Below are positions 5,056-5,623 of a stretch of DNA of 5,623 nt, piece after piece. How positions within the stretch are numbered: the stretch's first letter is position 1; each line of letters begins with the position of its first letter. This DNA is from Pseudomonadota bacterium (GTDB lineage Bacteria > Pseudomonadota > Gammaproteobacteria > Xanthomonadales > Xanthomonadaceae): assembly GCA_023425225.1 (NCBI GenBank), contig JAFADB010000004.1:1-5623 (forward strand). Direction: 5' to 3'. A program made the translations under genes and the position numbers. The notes beneath the pieces are model-generated. The model had not been told where the DNA came from. It searched no databases and saw nothing but the letters and a program-made list of their open reading frames with translations.

Positions 5056-5623
5056 GACGTCCTCCGGATCGATGCCCCCAGCGCTCCCAGCTTCTGCTCG
5101 ATGTTCGCGTAGCCGCGGTCCAGGTGGTAGATGCGGTCGATGACGGTCTCGCCCTCGGCCACCAGCCCGGCCAGGATCAGCGAGGCCGAGGCACGCAGGT
5201 CGGTGGCCATCACCGGTGCGCCGCTCAGACGCTCCACGCCGCGCACCACCGCGGTGTGGCCTTCAATCTGGATGTCCGCGCCCAGGCGCAGCAGCTCGTT
5301 GACGTGCATGAAGCGGTTTTCGAAGATCGTCTCGTTGATCACGCCCACACCCTCCGCCACGCAGTTCAGCGCCATGAACTGCGCCTGCATGTCGGTGGGG
5401 AACGCCGGGTACGGCGCCGTGGTCAGGCTCACCGCCTTCGGTCGCCGTCCATGCATGTCCAGGGTGATGCCGTCCTGGGTCTGCTCGATGTCGGCCCCGG
5501 CCTCGACCAGCTTGTCCAGCACCGCATCCAGGGTATGCGCGCGGGTGCCGCGCGCGGTGATCCGCCCGCCGGTCATTGCCGCGGCCACCAGGAAGGTGCC
5601 GGTTTCGATGCGGTCCGGCAACA
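5052..5623 (-). CDS. murA: MurA, UDP-N-acetylglucosamine 1-carboxyvinyltransferase, C-terminal part
   Basis: MurA transfers enolpyruvate from phosphoenolpyruvate to UDP-GlcNAc in the cytoplasm, the first committed step of peptidoglycan synthesis and the target of fosfomycin. The visible 189 codons correspond to about residues 229-417 of the E. coli enzyme. They include PDRIETGTF, AFPTDMQAQF, FENRFMH, LSGAPVMATDLRASAS and YHLDRGY, all diagnostic. With an offset of 228, fragment residue D77 matches E. coli D305 (the general base region), D141 and R143 match D369 and R371, and R169 matches R397. The fosfomycin-reactive Cys115 region is outside the window. The gene enters from the right edge. The TTG at 5619-5621 is an internal Leu codon, not a start. 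The stop TGA overlaps the start of the EF-hand gene. The sequence looks intact and functional. Confidence 0.97.
   Translation of the reverse strand, partial: LPDRIETGTFLVAAAMTGGRITARGTRAHTLDAVLDKLVEAGADIEQTQDGITLDMHGRRPKAVSLTTAPYPAFPTDMQAQFMALNCVAEGVGVINETIFENRFMHVNELLRLGADIQIEGHTAVVRGVERLSGAPVMATDLRASASLILAGLVAEGETVIDRIYHLDRGYANIEQKLGALGASIRRTS
5061..5065 (-). promoter_or_regulatory. Ribosome binding site of the EF-hand gene inside the murA 3' end
   Basis: On the minus strand GGAGG lies five bases before the ATG at 5055 and within the last codons of murA. Together with the ATGA stop/start overlap, it supports re-initiation by ribosomes finishing murA. Confidence 0.85.

Overview
The window reads as a chromosome segment from a high-GC gammaproteobacterium, most likely of the Xanthomonadaceae (the Stenotrophomonas, Lysobacter, Luteimonas and Xanthomonas group). 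This is inferred from the strong G/C bias at third codon positions in the peptidase and murA genes, the M13 lipoprotein peptidase, a GTAG-headed hairpin and the paired REP-type repeats. No 16S rRNA or other decisive marker is present, so genus is not claimed.

Layout from left to right. (1) Bases 1 to about 128 are the right end of an insertion sequence of the IS3 type: the last 20 codons of its DDE transposase, then a short non-coding tail and a probable terminal repeat. (2) A 536-codon gene on the minus strand (132-1742) encodes a TPR-sulfotransferase fusion protein. Its stop codon lies only three bases from the inferred IS end, and it is visibly poorer in G+C than the rest of the window, so this part looks acquired or mobile. 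(3) A 186-base divergent intergenic region follows. (4) An M13-family zinc metallopeptidase lipoprotein of 700 aa lies on the plus strand (1929-4031) and is closed by a textbook intrinsic terminator. (5) About 650 bases without a credible gene (4089-4740) hold repeats: a GTAG-headed hairpin, a complete inverted REP pair (REPIN-like, 117 bases), two successive 16-base tandem duplications and a degenerate inverted pair. (6) On the minus strand come the C-terminal 189 codons of murA and, overlapping its stop codon by ATGA, a small membrane-anchored single-EF-hand protein.

The genes do not form one pathway. MurA makes the first committed peptidoglycan precursor in the cytoplasm, and the EF-hand protein is its translationally coupled, functionally unknown partner. 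The M13 peptidase is an envelope lipoprotein facing the periplasm. The TPR-sulfotransferase has no acceptor or sulfate-activation gene beside it, so its substrate cannot be inferred. I found no convincing new biological system. The best leads are the IS/sulfotransferase junction, the murA/EF-hand coupling and the layered repeats in the 650-base gap.
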